From Aliibacillus thermotolerans (lineage in GTDB: Bacteria; Bacillota; Bacilli; Bacillales; Marinococcaceae): 64,000 nucleotides of DNA. The DNA lies in NCBI RefSeq assembly GCF_027853235.1, contig NZ_WKJG01000004.1, forward strand, positions 1-64,000. The letters run 5' to 3'. The position numbers and the translations under genes were made by a program. The notes beneath the pieces were generated by a model. The model was not told where the DNA came from. It worked only from the letters and a program-made list of their open reading frames with translations, and did not search any database. Numbering within the stretch: position 1 is the stretch's first letter; each line of letters begins with the position of its first letter. Below, piece by piece: positions 53,355 through 62,838 of the stretch.

Positions 53355-54748
53355 CGATAGAAAGACGGTCTTGGTTTCTTTGGGGGAGCGTGCTAACGGT
53401 TATCGTCTTCCTCACTATCTTTTTGACGTACTTTTTATACCAACGTTTATATATTGATGAGCAGTTTGAAGAGTTGCATCAATACGTCGAAAAAGTAGCG
53501 ATATGGTACAAAGAAGAAGAGAGAGACGTATTTGAACATAAACTGTCCGTTTTAACGGAATATACCGAAGGACGTCTTATTTTTTCAGATAATCCGATGG
53601 AACTAGGCGCTGCTATTCCCCTTGATATCGTCATGGGGGATTCGTTATTTACGATGGAAGAGCGAGATCGGTTATTGCAGGGAGAAACGATTGAAATTGT
53701 TCGCCATCATGAAGGAGTCGATCAACAAATAGCGGGTCTTGCTTATCCGATGAAAGAAAATGGGCATTTCATTGCAGCGGTATTTGTCTATGTCCCGATT
53801 TCTTCTATTTACACGCCTTTTTTAAATGTTCTCCCTTACTTATTATTATTTCTTGCCGGCGGGATTGCTGTCGTATTGTTCGTCCGGCGCTCGATGGTAA
53901 AGCATATTATAAAGCCAGTTCAACAAATTCAAGCCCAAGCGCAAAAGCTAGCGGAAGGAAAATGGAACGAGCGATTGAAGCTCGATTTGAAAACAGATGA
54001 AATGAAAGAATTGGCAACGTCATTTAATCATATGGCGAGTCGCTTGGAAGAAGAAGATAATCAGCGGAAAGCATTTTTACAAAACGTCTCTCACGAACTG
54101 AGAACTCCTTTAAGTTACGTGAAAGGGTATAGTGAATTACTTTTAAAAGAGTTGACAGAAGAGAATGTTGATCGCTCTCTACTGAATGAATATGGAGAGA
54201 CGATCCATGAAGAAGCAGAGCGAATGGAGCGATTGATGAAAGATATTCATGAATTAGCTCGATTGGATGATGAAGCTTCGGTGGAACGTTATCCGCTTCC
54301 GTTGTCGGAAATTCTTCACGATGCAATCGCGCGAGTACAAATGATGCACGAAGAAAAAGAGATGAACTTTACCGCTGACATTGATGATTCTCTCATTATC
54401 ATAGGAGAAGAGGATCGTTTCTTACAAATTTTTATTAATATTTTAGACAACGCGTACCGTTACACGCCAGCGAACGGCAATATCGTTGTTTCCGCTTATC
54501 GCGAGAAAAAACAAGCTTGTATCCGAGTGGAAGATAGTGGAATTGGCATCCCAGAGAAAGATTTACCGATGATTACGGAACGGTTTTACCGCGTCGAAAA
54601 AGCACGAACGAGAAAAATGGGGGGAACTGGGCTCGGTTTGTCCATTGTCCAACAGTTAACGAACCGTTTAGACGGGAAATTCAATATTCAATCGGAACAA
54701 GGAAAAGGAACGACGGTGACCCTCCGCTTCCCGCTATGGGAAGAATAA
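53351..54748 (+). CDS. Sensor histidine kinase
   Basis: 465 residues. Membrane helix 1 at about 8-30, an extracytoplasmic sensor of about 125 residues, helix 2 at about 157-180, HAMP, then the H-box NVSHELRTPLSYVKGY (about residue 246), N-box FINILDNAYRYT, G1 VEDSGIGIPEKD and G2 GGTGLGLSIV. It phosphorylates the partner regulator; its start overlaps that gene (ATGA). The sensor domain is not one that I recognise, so the signal is unknown. Confidence 0.93.
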   Translation: MTIERRSWFLWGSVLTVIVFLTIFLTYFLYQRLYIDEQFEELHQYVEKVAIWYKEEERDVFEHKLSVLTEYTEGRLIFSDNPMELGAAIPLDIVMGDSLFTMEERDRLLQGETIEIVRHHEGVDQQIAGLAYPMKENGHFIAAVFVYVPISSIYTPFLNVLPYLLLFLAGGIAVVLFVRRSMVKHIIKPVQQIQAQAQKLAEGKWNERLKLDLKTDEMKELATSFNHMASRLEEEDNQRKAFLQNVSHELRTPLSYVKGYSELLLKELTEENVDRSLLNEYGETIHEEAERMERLMKDIHELARLDDEASVERYPLPLSEILHDAIARVQMMHEEKEMNFTADIDDSLIIIGEEDRFLQIFINILDNAYRYTPANGNIVVSAYREKKQACIRVEDSGIGIPEKDLPMITERFYRVEKARTRKMGGTGLGLSIVQQLTNRLDGKFNIQSEQGKGTTVTLRFPLWEE

Positions 54749-54853
54749 GGTACTGCTTTTTTTATCCAATTCAGGCACGAGCCCTATATACAAAGAAAAA
54801 TGATTTTGCTATGCTCAAAGAACCTATGAACGGATGTTGGAGGGATTGGAAAG

Positions 54854-56500
54854 ATGGCAGAGGATCAGGAACGACGGATTGCTGAACTGGAAAGGCGGGT
54901 GCAAATATTAGAAGAACGTCTCAAAGCGAAGTCTTCTCCTCAGGAGAAAAAAGTACCAATACCGAAAGCTTCCGAAAATAAACAGCCTCAACCACACGAG
55001 AGCCTCAAGCCTCCTCAACAAGAGCCAAAGGACGGTTCCATGGATTCGCTGGAAAAACGTATTGGCTCTGTCTGGCTTCCTCGTGTGTTCTTATTTGTTT
55101 TATTATTAGGAGTCGTTTGGGCGTTTGTTGCTTTATATGAAGGTGGATTCCTTACTGAAACCGTACTTATTGTCGTCGGCTATGCTGTTTCCATTGGGTT
55201 GCTTTTTTTAGGGAGATGGCAATACAATCTTTCCCATTACTCTTTAGCACAAGTGCTTCTGGCCGGAGCGGTGGGGATTGCGACGTTAACAACTTTTGCG
55301 GGTCATGCGTTATATGGTCTGATTCCTCTTTTTATTGCTTTTATATTAAATATCGCTGTGGCTATCGGAGGCGTCGCTTTAACCGTGCGTTATCAGTCCC
55401 AAGCGTTGGGGATTCTTGCCGCGATTACCGGCTTTTTAAACCCGATTTTATTAGACAGTACGGACCCGAATATTTCCTTTTTTGCAATCTATGAATTTGT
55501 AGTCTACGTCTTGTTCTTTCTAGTCGCGATTAAGTTTCGTTTTGTTGGCTTGTTCTACGTATCTGTTTTAGCGCTTCATGCGGTTTATCTGCCGGTCGCT
55601 TGGCAAGCAAACACTGCAGAGACATATTTCATGTACGGACTATTTTCGTTACAACATCTCATGCTTTTAGCTGTTTTGTTTCTGAAGGAATATCAGAAGT
55701 ATCCAATTGGAATGATTTTCACGCAATACGTATTATTAACGGGTTGGATGTTTTTCTTTTTTACTAAAAGTGAGTTTCTATGGTCCCTTATTGGTTGGCT
55801 TCTACTGCATTTAATGACTTCTTGTTATTTTTATTGGCGTATTCAAAGTCGCGGACGTGCCGGGTTTATATTGGCTCTTGTAGCGTATTCCATCTTTTTA
55901 TTATCTGCTCGATACTTTGATGAATGGTTTACTTCCACCCTGGTCGTGACCGGAATTATCTCTATGATTCTCGGAAACGTTTTACGTTCTGACTTGCAAC
56001 GGGTGGTCGGTATTATTTCACTTTTTCATGGTGTTTTCTTTCTTCTTTTTCAAATGCCATTTGACATTGTTTCAACGGAACATATGAATTGGTTTATCGC
56101 TCTCGTTTCTTTCACTATTTTATATGTAGTCGGTCGAATGAAGACTCTCTCTCCGAAAATGCACCGACTGTTTCAGCAGTACGAAGTCGTGTACATTTTC
56201 GCTGTATGGCTTTATATGAGTTTGTTTATACATGGTTGGACGAAGGATATATCTGAAGATGTGAGTTTGTATTCTTTGTCGTTCGCATGGATTGTGTATG
56301 CGGCAGCTTGCATTTTCATCGGCTTTCGTTCCAATCGTGCGAGATTTCGTACAATGGGAGTAGGACTATTATTTGTAACGTTAGCGAAAGTGTTTTTCGT
56401 TGATATATCCGAAGTGTCCATCGCCATTCGAGCGGTTCTATTTATCGTCCTCGGTGGAATCGGTATTGGAATCTCCCGCTTTTTCTACTCCAATAAATAG
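54854..56500 (+). CDS. DUF2339-like polytopic membrane protein
   Basis: 548 residues. An N-terminal coiled coil (DQERRIAELERRVQILEERL) and a Pro/Lys-rich linker precede EKRIGSVWLPRVFLFVLLLGVVWAF, then about 14 membrane helices to the C-terminus. This plan is that of DUF2339 proteins, whose function is unknown. The ATG at 54854 has TTGGAGGGA upstream. It is about 105 bases downstream of the kinase in the same direction, so it might be co-transcribed, but there is room for its own promoter. Confidence 0.75.
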   Translation: MAEDQERRIAELERRVQILEERLKAKSSPQEKKVPIPKASENKQPQPHESLKPPQQEPKDGSMDSLEKRIGSVWLPRVFLFVLLLGVVWAFVALYEGGFLTETVLIVVGYAVSIGLLFLGRWQYNLSHYSLAQVLLAGAVGIATLTTFAGHALYGLIPLFIAFILNIAVAIGGVALTVRYQSQALGILAAITGFLNPILLDSTDPNISFFAIYEFVVYVLFFLVAIKFRFVGLFYVSVLALHAVYLPVAWQANTAETYFMYGLFSLQHLMLLAVLFLKEYQKYPIGMIFTQYVLLTGWMFFFFTKSEFLWSLIGWLLLHLMTSCYFYWRIQSRGRAGFILALVAYSIFLLSARYFDEWFTSTLVVTGIISMILGNVLRSDLQRVVGIISLFHGVFFLLFQMPFDIVSTEHMNWFIALVSFTILYVVGRMKTLSPKMHRLFQQYEVVYIFAVWLYMSLFIHGWTKDISEDVSLYSLSFAWIVYAAACIFIGFRSNRARFRTMGVGLLFVTLAKVFFVDISEVSIAIRAVLFIVLGGIGIGISRFFYSNK

Positions 56501-56510
56501 AAGAAATAAG

Positions 56511-56542
56511 TGGAGCTGTCTTATGAGTCATAGACAGCTCCA
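56511..56542. terminator. Hairpin between the DUF2339-like gene and nosF
   Basis: TGGAGCTGTC faces GACAGCTCCA with a 12-base loop. It follows the DUF2339-like gene stop by 10 bases and overlaps the last codons of the convergent nosF. No clear T-run follows on the plus strand. Confidence 0.5.
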
Positions 56543-57184
56543 TTCATGTGCAGAGATCATTTCACCGTTTTGTAGTCGCCACGTCTTCCCTTCAAGTGAT
56601 TGAGCAAAGGATTCGTCATGGGTGGTGATCCAAATCGTTCCTCCTGTTTGTTGGAATGATGTTAATATTTCTTTCAGTTCTTGTAACCAATGTTGATCTA
56701 GTCCGTTTGTCGGTTCATCTAAAATAAGAAAAGATGGGTCCGTAAAAAGTGCTCTGGCAAGAAGCAGTCGTTGGGTCATTCCTTTTGATAATTTTTTTAT
56801 CGATTGTTTCGGCTCGAGCTCTACCCTCCGGAGCCAAGAGGTGACGACTGACTGTTTTTTACCGTAAAGAGACGCGTAATAAGAAAGAAATTCAAAGCAC
56901 GTAAGAGATATGTCCATATTTAATTTATCAGGCATATATCCGATTTGTTTGCGATAGAGAAGGGGGTTTTTGCTCACATGGGCGCTACCTACCCAAATAT
57001 CCCCAGCATCTGGTTTAAGCTCTCCTGTTAACATTTTTGTTATCGTACTTTTTCCGGCACCATTTGGTCCCACGACGATCGCGATTTCCCCGGCATGTAA
57101 ATGAGCACTCCAATTACGAATAATCGTTTGGTCGCCTCTTTTTTTCGATAACTGTTTCATTTGGACCCGTTTATTTTTCTCCAT
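56528..57184 (-). CDS. nosF: ABC transporter ATP-binding protein, NosF-like
   Basis: 218 residues, a short ATPase: Walker A GPNGAGKST, Q-loop QIGYMPDKL, signature LSKGMTQRLLLARAL, Walker B FLILDEPTNGLD. ATG at 57184 with AAGGAGA 8 bases before; the gene overlaps nosY by 14 bases. With NosY and NosD it forms the accessory ABC system that supports copper-site assembly of nitrous oxide reductase in denitrifiers. Confidence 0.85.
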   Translation of the reverse strand: MEKNKRVQMKQLSKKRGDQTIIRNWSAHLHAGEIAIVVGPNGAGKSTITKMLTGELKPDAGDIWVGSAHVSKNPLLYRKQIGYMPDKLNMDISLTCFEFLSYYASLYGKKQSVVTSWLRRVELEPKQSIKKLSKGMTQRLLLARALFTDPSFLILDEPTNGLDQHWLQELKEILTSFQQTGGTIWITTHDESFAQSLEGKTWRLQNGEMISAHEWSCL

Positions 57185-57992
57185 ATGTTCGTCTCCTTTT
57201 TAAATACATCGAACTGAAGAGAAGGGGAAGGATGATCCAACCGGCAAGCGCGAGGATGAAGATGATCACCCCCGTTCCTCCTTCCGTCCACGTGATCCAG
57301 TCCGTATATTCCGCTCCAAAAATAACCCCGCCTCCCATGTTTGAGATAACAAAAATACGGAGCCATTCCACTGGATTGATAAACGTACTTATCTCTAATG
57401 CAGTGACAATCGTTTGATAGCGAAAAGAAGAAAGGACAGTCATGAGAAACATCGGCCATAACAAAATAAAGAATCCCCACACAATGACAGAGACCGTCAA
57501 CGCTTGCCAACGGTTTTTGACAAACGTTCCGATACAGATGCCTAGGGAGAGAAACATCGCAAGCAAAGAGAGAGAAAAAAATAACAAATACATATTATTT
57601 ACAGTCACGTCTATCTTCATGAAAAGAGCGATGATGCTAGCGAAACTGAAAGAGATGAGAATCACAGCCCCTAACACACCGAAGAGACCGAACCATTTTC
57701 CAACTATCCAATGGCACAAAGGAGCGGGAGAAATGAAATAAAGGTTGAGTCTTCCGTCTTCTTTTTCCGTCGTGACAGAAAAACTTGCGATCATTAACGT
57801 GAATAACGGTAAAAAATAAATCGTTATATTCATCATCGTTCCCGTCATATTTGTGTATAAACCAAGTCCTAGAGCGCTATCGGCATGTAAAGAAGAGAAA
57901 AAGTAGACAAATAGGGTGTAGGTGACGAGAAAGAAGTACACCCACGGTAAACGCGTGTTTAATTTCCATTCTTGTTTCGTTACGCTCCACAT
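57171..57992 (-). CDS. nosY: ABC-2 permease, NosY-like
   Basis: 273 residues with six membrane helices. It includes the NosY-like entry VTKQEWKLNTRLPWVYFF, GEKDGRLNLYFISPAPLCHW-type sequence (EKEDGRLNLYFI), and a C-terminal helix next to SSMYLKRRRTYG. It should form the transporter with NosF. Start ATG at 57992 with GAGAGGAG upstream; the gap to nosL is 35 bases. Confidence 0.82.
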   Translation of the reverse strand: MWSVTKQEWKLNTRLPWVYFFLVTYTLFVYFFSSLHADSALGLGLYTNMTGTMMNITIYFLPLFTLMIASFSVTTEKEDGRLNLYFISPAPLCHWIVGKWFGLFGVLGAVILISFSFASIIALFMKIDVTVNNMYLLFFSLSLLAMFLSLGICIGTFVKNRWQALTVSVIVWGFFILLWPMFLMTVLSSFRYQTIVTALEISTFINPVEWLRIFVISNMGGGVIFGAEYTDWITWTEGGTGVIIFILALAGWIILPLLFSSMYLKRRRTYGEK

Positions 57993-58027
57993 CTTTTTTC
58001 TCCTCTCTTCTTATTCCATCTAAGCCC

Positions 58028-58573
58028 TTATTCTTCTTTTGTTTCTTCTACATGTTCGTCTTCATCGTGGTCATGATCATGATGGTCATGATCGTGTTCT
58101 TCCATTAACTCCATATTTCTCTCCCATGAATGAGAGGATAAATCTTCATAAGATAAAATGTCTCCCATTCCTTCTTCCTCTTGGAAAGAAATCGCATCTT
58201 CTTCTGAGGCAAAGGAATAAATGCCATATGCCATTGGAGTACGGAAATCTTCATGATAGACAAACGTTGCTTCATCAAATAAAATCCATTCTTCTGTATG
58301 ATAATCCCGAACGTATGCCCCGTCGACTTCTTCATCGCCCTGTTCTTCTAGCCATACCCACATATCTCCCACATCATCAAACATTAAATGACGCCCGTCA
58401 GTTAACACAATTTGTGTCGCGTGATGATCGTCCGGCACCATCATATGACAAATTTCGCATTTGTCTTCCCCTTCATTGACCGCACGGGGTTCCATGCGTT
58501 CTTCGTCGCTCCCACAAGCAGCAAGAAACGAGAGTATCATACTGACAAATAAAAACTTCACCAATTTTTTCAT
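58028..58573 (-). CDS. nosL: NosL-like copper-binding lipoprotein with His-rich tail
   Basis: 181 residues from the ATG at 58573, chosen because GGAGG precedes it and the sequence starts with a lipoprotein signal (Cys20 in FLAAC). The NosL motif EDKCEICHMMVPD (Cys39, Cys42, Met44/45) and GRHLMFDDVGDMW are present; NosL binds Cu(I) and delivers it to NosZ. The C-terminus carries an added HDHDHHDHDHDEDEH tail that should bind metal. Its ATG overlaps the nosD stop (ATGA). Confidence 0.9.
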   Translation of the reverse strand: MKKLVKFLFVSMILSFLAACGSDEERMEPRAVNEGEDKCEICHMMVPDDHHATQIVLTDGRHLMFDDVGDMWVWLEEQGDEEVDGAYVRDYHTEEWILFDEATFVYHEDFRTPMAYGIYSFASEEDAISFQEEEGMGDILSYEDLSSHSWERNMELMEEHDHDHHDHDHDEDEHVEETKEE

Positions 58574-59895
58574 GTTTTTCTTCCTCCTATAAAAAATGGA
58601 ATGATAGCAATCCCGATACATACGAAAAGGATCATATAGGTCGTGAAAGAAACGACTTGTACTTCGTGTCGCTCCGTTTGATGAAACGGTTGCAGTGCAG
58701 GGGCTGCATCTTGAAAGACGCCTTCTTTATTTTGAGCAAACATTTCTGTCATCCATGCAAATCCGGGACTATCCGCGAATAATTGAAAAGCTGGACGGTG
58801 TTGTAGCACCGCTTGAAAAATCGGGTCTGCGCTGTAGGGGAGATCGCTCAATCCGTCTCCTGTCATATCCAGTCCTGCGTGTCCTTCCCAAAAGTTTCGC
58901 TTGACATCGTTCTGTTTTGTGTCCATGGAGCGGGCCGGGACGACTTGTTGAATGAAGTCATTTTCCACCATCGTATTGTTTTCGGAAGATTGCAATTGGA
59001 CACCGATGTAGTTGCCGATAAAAGTATTGTTGGAAATGATGGAGTCCATTGTATTTTCAACAACCATTCCAAATAAATTTTCGGTGACCTCGTTATCTTG
59101 GACGATGGCACCTTTTACGTCATATAAAAGCATTCCTTGGGCGTGAACGTGCCCTTGGTGATGGGACAATCTGTTTTCTAATACTTTTGTTCCTTCCGTT
59201 CCCATCACCATTGCACCGGTGACATTGTTTGTTGCACGATTGTTTTGTAACAGCGTTCCTGACGTAAACATGAGGTGGTACGCATAACGAGAGTTGGTGA
59301 CGTCGTTCTCGGTTACTACGTTGTTTTCGCTTGCTTCTATGTAGATGCCATCATTGACACCTGAAATCCGGTTGTTTTTAAGCTCATTGCGGTGGGAGTG
59401 ATAGACGTCAATGCCGTTACCGATACGATCTGTCATCGAAGAAGAGAATTCTGCCGTTTTTGTCCGAGTAATCGCACTGTGAGTGATTGTTGAGTCGTGC
59501 GCATGTTGAAATGAAATTCCTTGGTTTTGTGTGATAATGGTTAGCTTATTTAACGTATGGTTTTCTCCTTCGACGAGAATCGCACTTCTTGCCTCATTGT
59601 CCCTTGCATCGATAATAATGTTTTCTACATGCACGCCTTCTCCTTCTATGTGAATCGCAGGTTTTTCCCCCGTTCCTTTGATGACGGTCTCATCGTCTCC
59701 GATTAAAGTCATCGGCTTATCAATATGAATCGCTTCCTCATATGTTTGTCCCTCCAAGACAATGACTTCGTTTGGGGAGGCACGGTCGATGAGAGACTGT
59801 AAGGAATCATCCGTTGCTACTTGTCCGAAAGCCGACGCTTCCCCGATCCAAAAGACCAATGTGCACACGAAAGAGAGCTTGACCCATAATTTCAT
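58570..59895 (-). CDS. nosD: NosD-like periplasmic beta-helix protein
   Basis: 441 residues. Signal peptide (to about residue 24, SAFGQ), then right-handed parallel beta-helix repeats of the NosD/CASH type: GIDVYHSHRNELKNNRISGVNDGIYIEAS, NNVVTENDVTNSRYAYHLM, and so on. The end holds a segment FWEGHAGLDMTGDGLSDLPY, typical of NosD, and a C-terminal membrane helix. It is the first gene of the operon nosD-nosL-nosY-nosF; nosZ is not present upstream, where the divergent YtkA-like gene starts. Confidence 0.9.
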   Translation of the reverse strand: MKLWVKLSFVCTLVFWIGEASAFGQVATDDSLQSLIDRASPNEVIVLEGQTYEEAIHIDKPMTLIGDDETVIKGTGEKPAIHIEGEGVHVENIIIDARDNEARSAILVEGENHTLNKLTIITQNQGISFQHAHDSTITHSAITRTKTAEFSSSMTDRIGNGIDVYHSHRNELKNNRISGVNDGIYIEASENNVVTENDVTNSRYAYHLMFTSGTLLQNNRATNNVTGAMVMGTEGTKVLENRLSHHQGHVHAQGMLLYDVKGAIVQDNEVTENLFGMVVENTMDSIISNNTFIGNYIGVQLQSSENNTMVENDFIQQVVPARSMDTKQNDVKRNFWEGHAGLDMTGDGLSDLPYSADPIFQAVLQHRPAFQLFADSPGFAWMTEMFAQNKEGVFQDAAPALQPFHQTERHEVQVVSFTTYMILFVCIGIAIIPFFIGGRKT

Positions 59896-60064
59896 TTGTA
59901 GCGCCCCTTTCTTTCACTGCCTCTATCCTAAAAGAAAAATGAAAAATAAATGTGAAATTGCTTTTCTTTTTTACAATTTGTCATTTTTCTATCTTGATTT
60001 CTTTATCATGGGAATGGTCTATAATAGGGATTGGAGAAACGTCCTATGGAAAAGGAGATGAAAA

Positions 60065-60529
60065 ATGAAACGGTTATTATGGAGTGTGTTACTCGTTTTG
60101 TCTATTGTGCTGTCCGCCTGTGGGAATGACGAGGAAGAAGTGGCTACGTGTGAAAATACGTTAGCACCGATTGAAGTGGAACTTTCTTGGAGCCCAAATA
60201 ATATCTCACCGGGAGAAAACGTTACCTTTCAATTGAATCTTTCTCACGATAACTTGCCAATTGCTGACCCGCAAGATGTAGCGTTAGAAATTTGGGAACA
60301 TGGAAATGAGGACTATCATTACTTAGAAGAAGTGAGCAAAACGAATGAGACAGGTGTTTACACCCTTGATTGGGAGTTTCCTGAGGAAGGGGTCTATTAT
60401 GCTTATTACCATGTTACTGCCTGTGAGATGCATCGCATGGAAAAGGAACAAGTCATTGTAGGAGACCCTGATGTGGAACAAATTGAACAAGAAGAAGATA
60501 CGGTGGAATCGATGTGGGGTCATCATTAA
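60065..60529 (+). CDS. YtkA-like lipoprotein
   Basis: 154 residues. The lipoprotein signal ends in VLSAC (Cys19); the mature part is a single beta-sandwich of the YtkA/FixH-like kind (IEVELSWSPNNISPGENVTFQLNLSHDNLPI, VALEIWEHGN, GVYTLDWEFPEEGVYYAYYHVTACEMHRMEKE). A Met/His cluster (ACEMHRM, and MWGHH at the end) suggests metal binding, which fits the divergent nos operon. GGAAAAGGAG precedes the ATG. Confidence 0.8.
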   Translation: MKRLLWSVLLVLSIVLSACGNDEEEVATCENTLAPIEVELSWSPNNISPGENVTFQLNLSHDNLPIADPQDVALEIWEHGNEDYHYLEEVSKTNETGVYTLDWEFPEEGVYYAYYHVTACEMHRMEKEQVIVGDPDVEQIEQEEDTVESMWGHH

Positions 60530-60532
60530 AAA

Positions 60533-60573
60533 ATCTCCAGCGACGCTATACACTGGATGGCATCGCTGGAGAT
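60533..60573 (-). terminator. Terminator of htpG, shared with the YtkA-like gene
   Basis: ATCTCCAGCGA and its exact complement with a long loop. On the minus strand TTTTTTAATG follows, which fits termination of htpG; on the plus strand it follows the YtkA-like gene stop directly. Confidence 0.85.
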
Positions 60574-60577
60574 GTCA

Positions 60578-62458
60578 TTAGACCATCACTTTACACATAT
60601 CGTTCGTAAATTCCACTGGGTCTTCCACTGGCAATCCTTCAATGAGCAAAGCTTGGTTGTAAAGTAGTTTCGTATATAGTTCGAGCTTATCTTTATCATT
60701 TTCTAGCGCATCTTTTAACGCGTCGTATATTTTGTGGTTCGTATTAATTTCCAGTACTTTGTCAGCTTTAATATGCTGATTGTTTGGCATCGCTTGTAAT
60801 ACTTTTTCCATTTCGATGGATACTTCTCCTTCAGCGGTTAAGCAGACCGGATGGGATTTGAGACGTGTCGATGCCCGCACGTTGACTACTTTGTCTTTTA
60901 ACACGTCTTTCATCGTTTTGAATAATGTTTCATTTTCTTTTTCTTCCGCTTTGACATCTTCTGTTTCTTTCTCGTCTTCAATTCCTAAGTCTCCGCTTGC
61001 TACCGATTTAAATTGCTTGTCCTTGTAAGTCATGAGGGTTTTTACAGCGAACTCATCAATGTCTTCGGTAAAGTATAGAATTTCATATCCTTTATCCAAT
61101 ACCATTTCCGTTTGCGGTAATTTTTCAATCCGTTCATAAGAGTCCCCGGTCGCATAATAAATATATTTTTGGTCTTCCGGCATGCGGGAGACGTATTCAT
61201 CTAATGTGACCATTTTCTTTTCTTTCGAAGAGTAGAAAAGAAGCAAATCTTTTAAGTCGTCTTTGTTGGCACCAAAGTCCATTTGTACGCCAAACTTTAA
61301 TTGACGCCCGAAAGATTCATAAAACTTTTCATATGTTTCCCGTTCTTTTTTCAGCATCGTTTTCAGTTCGCTTTTAATTTTGTTTTTAATATTTTTCGCA
61401 ATCAATTGTAGTTGTCGGTCGTGTTGCAGCATTTCACGGGAGATATTGAGCGACAAGTCTTCCGAATCAACAAGACCTTTCACGAAACTGAAATAATCAG
61501 GAAGTAAATCCGGACACTTGTCCATAATGAGGACGCTGTTAGAGTACAGTTCTAACCCTTTTTCATACTCTTGTGTATAGTAATCAAATGGTGTTTTCTC
61601 TGGAATGTAAAGAATTGCTTGATAGCGAACAGCCCCGTCGACACTAAGATGAATATGTTTGAGCGGCTTATCAAAACCGTAATGTTTTTCGGCATAAAAC
61701 GCTTCGTAGTCTTCTTTCTTTAACTCGTTTTTATTTTTGCGCCAAATTGGCACCATGCTGTTGATGGTTTGTTCTTCGATGACTTCTTCATACTCATCTT
61801 CTGTTCCTTCTTTTTTCTTACGTACAGTTACGTCCATTTTGATTGGATAACGGATAAAATCAGAATACTTTTTAATAATGGACTGAAGACGATGTTCTTC
61901 TAAAAAGTCATCGTATGTTTCATCTTCTGTATTTTCGCGCAGCTTTAAAATGATTTTCGTTCCGGTCGTCTCTTTTGTGGCTGGTTCGATGGTGTATCCT
62001 TCCGCTCCATTCGATTTCCATTTGTATGCTTGGTCGCTGTCGATCGATTTCGTTATGACCGTTACAGAGGAAGCAACCATGAAAGCGGAGTAAAAACCGA
62101 CGCCGAATTGTCCGATTATATCGTGACCATCTTTGATCTCCGTTTCATTTTTAAAAGCAAGGGAGCCGCTTTTTGCAATCGTCCCAAGATTTTCTTCTAA
62201 CTCCTCTTCTGTCATGCCAATCCCGGTATCTTCCACAATCAGTTCTCTTTTTTCTTTATCGCTAGTTACCTTGATGTAATAATCATTTTTATTAAAAGAA
62301 ATTGAATCGTCCGTTAACGCTCGATAGTACATTTTATCAATGGCATCACTGGCGTTGGAGATAAGTTCTCGCAAAAAGACTTCCTTTTGCGAATAAATTG
62401 AGTTAATCATCATTTCAAGCAACCGTTTCGATTCAGCTTGGAACTGTTTGACAGCCAT
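60578..62458 (-). CDS. htpG: Molecular chaperone HtpG (Hsp90)
   Basis: 626 residues, full length. The N-terminal GHKL ATP site has [18 protein letters not shown] and [14 protein letters not shown]. The middle domain has the catalytic-loop arginine in [14 protein letters not shown], and the C-terminal dimerisation domain has [19 protein letters not shown] at 62458 with AGGAGAC upstream. A perfect CIRCE lies 37 bases upstream, so HrcA should repress it. Confidence 0.97.
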   Translation of the reverse strand: MAVKQFQAESKRLLEMMINSIYSQKEVFLRELISNASDAIDKMYYRALTDDSISFNKNDYYIKVTSDKEKRELIVEDTGIGMTEEELEENLGTIAKSGSLAFKNETEIKDGHDIIGQFGVGFYSAFMVASSVTVITKSIDSDQAYKWKSNGAEGYTIEPATKETTGTKIILKLRENTEDETYDDFLEEHRLQSIIKKYSDFIRYPIKMDVTVRKKKEGTEDEYEEVIEEQTINSMVPIWRKNKNELKKEDYEAFYAEKHYGFDKPLKHIHLSVDGAVRYQAILYIPEKTPFDYYTQEYEKGLELYSNSVLIMDKCPDLLPDYFSFVKGLVDSEDLSLNISREMLQHDRQLQLIAKNIKNKIKSELKTMLKKERETYEKFYESFGRQLKFGVQMDFGANKDDLKDLLLFYSSKEKKMVTLDEYVSRMPEDQKYIYYATGDSYERIEKLPQTEMVLDKGYEILYFTEDIDEFAVKTLMTYKDKQFKSVASGDLGIEDEKETEDVKAEEKENETLFKTMKDVLKDKVVNVRASTRLKSHPVCLTAEGEVSIEMEKVLQAMPNNQHIKADKVLEINTNHKIYDALKDALENDKDKLELYTKLLYNQALLIEGLPVEDPVEFTNDMCKVMV

Positions 62459-62494
62459 TCCTTCTGTCTCCTTTCTTTATGTATTACACACAAA

Positions 62495-62521
62495 TTAGCA
62501 CTCGAATCAAGTGAGTGCTAA
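62495..62521 (-). promoter_or_regulatory. CIRCE element (HrcA operator) of htpG
   Basis: TTAGCACTC, 9 bases, GAGTGCTAA: a perfect CIRCE. It lies 37 bases before the htpG start codon and 15 bases downstream of the -10 element, where bound HrcA would block transcription. Confidence 0.95.
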
Positions 62522-62536
62522 TGTCCTTCTACCCAT

Positions 62537-62564
62537 ATTTTACTGAACCATTGATTTGTGTCAA
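62537..62564 (-). promoter_or_regulatory. Sigma-A promoter of htpG
   Basis: On the minus strand TTGACA (62564-62559), 16 bases, TAAAAT (62542-62537). The CIRCE covers the region just after the expected start point. Confidence 0.75.
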
Positions 62565-62838
62565 TGGGGGCGTGATTGCAATGGAAGTGAAAGTGTTATG
62601 TAAAAGTACGAACAAAGTATGCGAAATATTTTTTATATTAGAATAATATAAAGAATAAAACCGCTTCATTATTGTTTGTAAACGCTTCATCACTATCACT
62701 ATAAAAAATAATCAAATTTTCGTGTTGTAGGAAAAAGAGGTTTGAAAAAAATTTACGCTATGAAAAACGATATTGTTATTGTACAATAGAAATAAAATGA
62801 ATATTGTTATATAACATAGTGAGAGAGGAAGATTCTTG

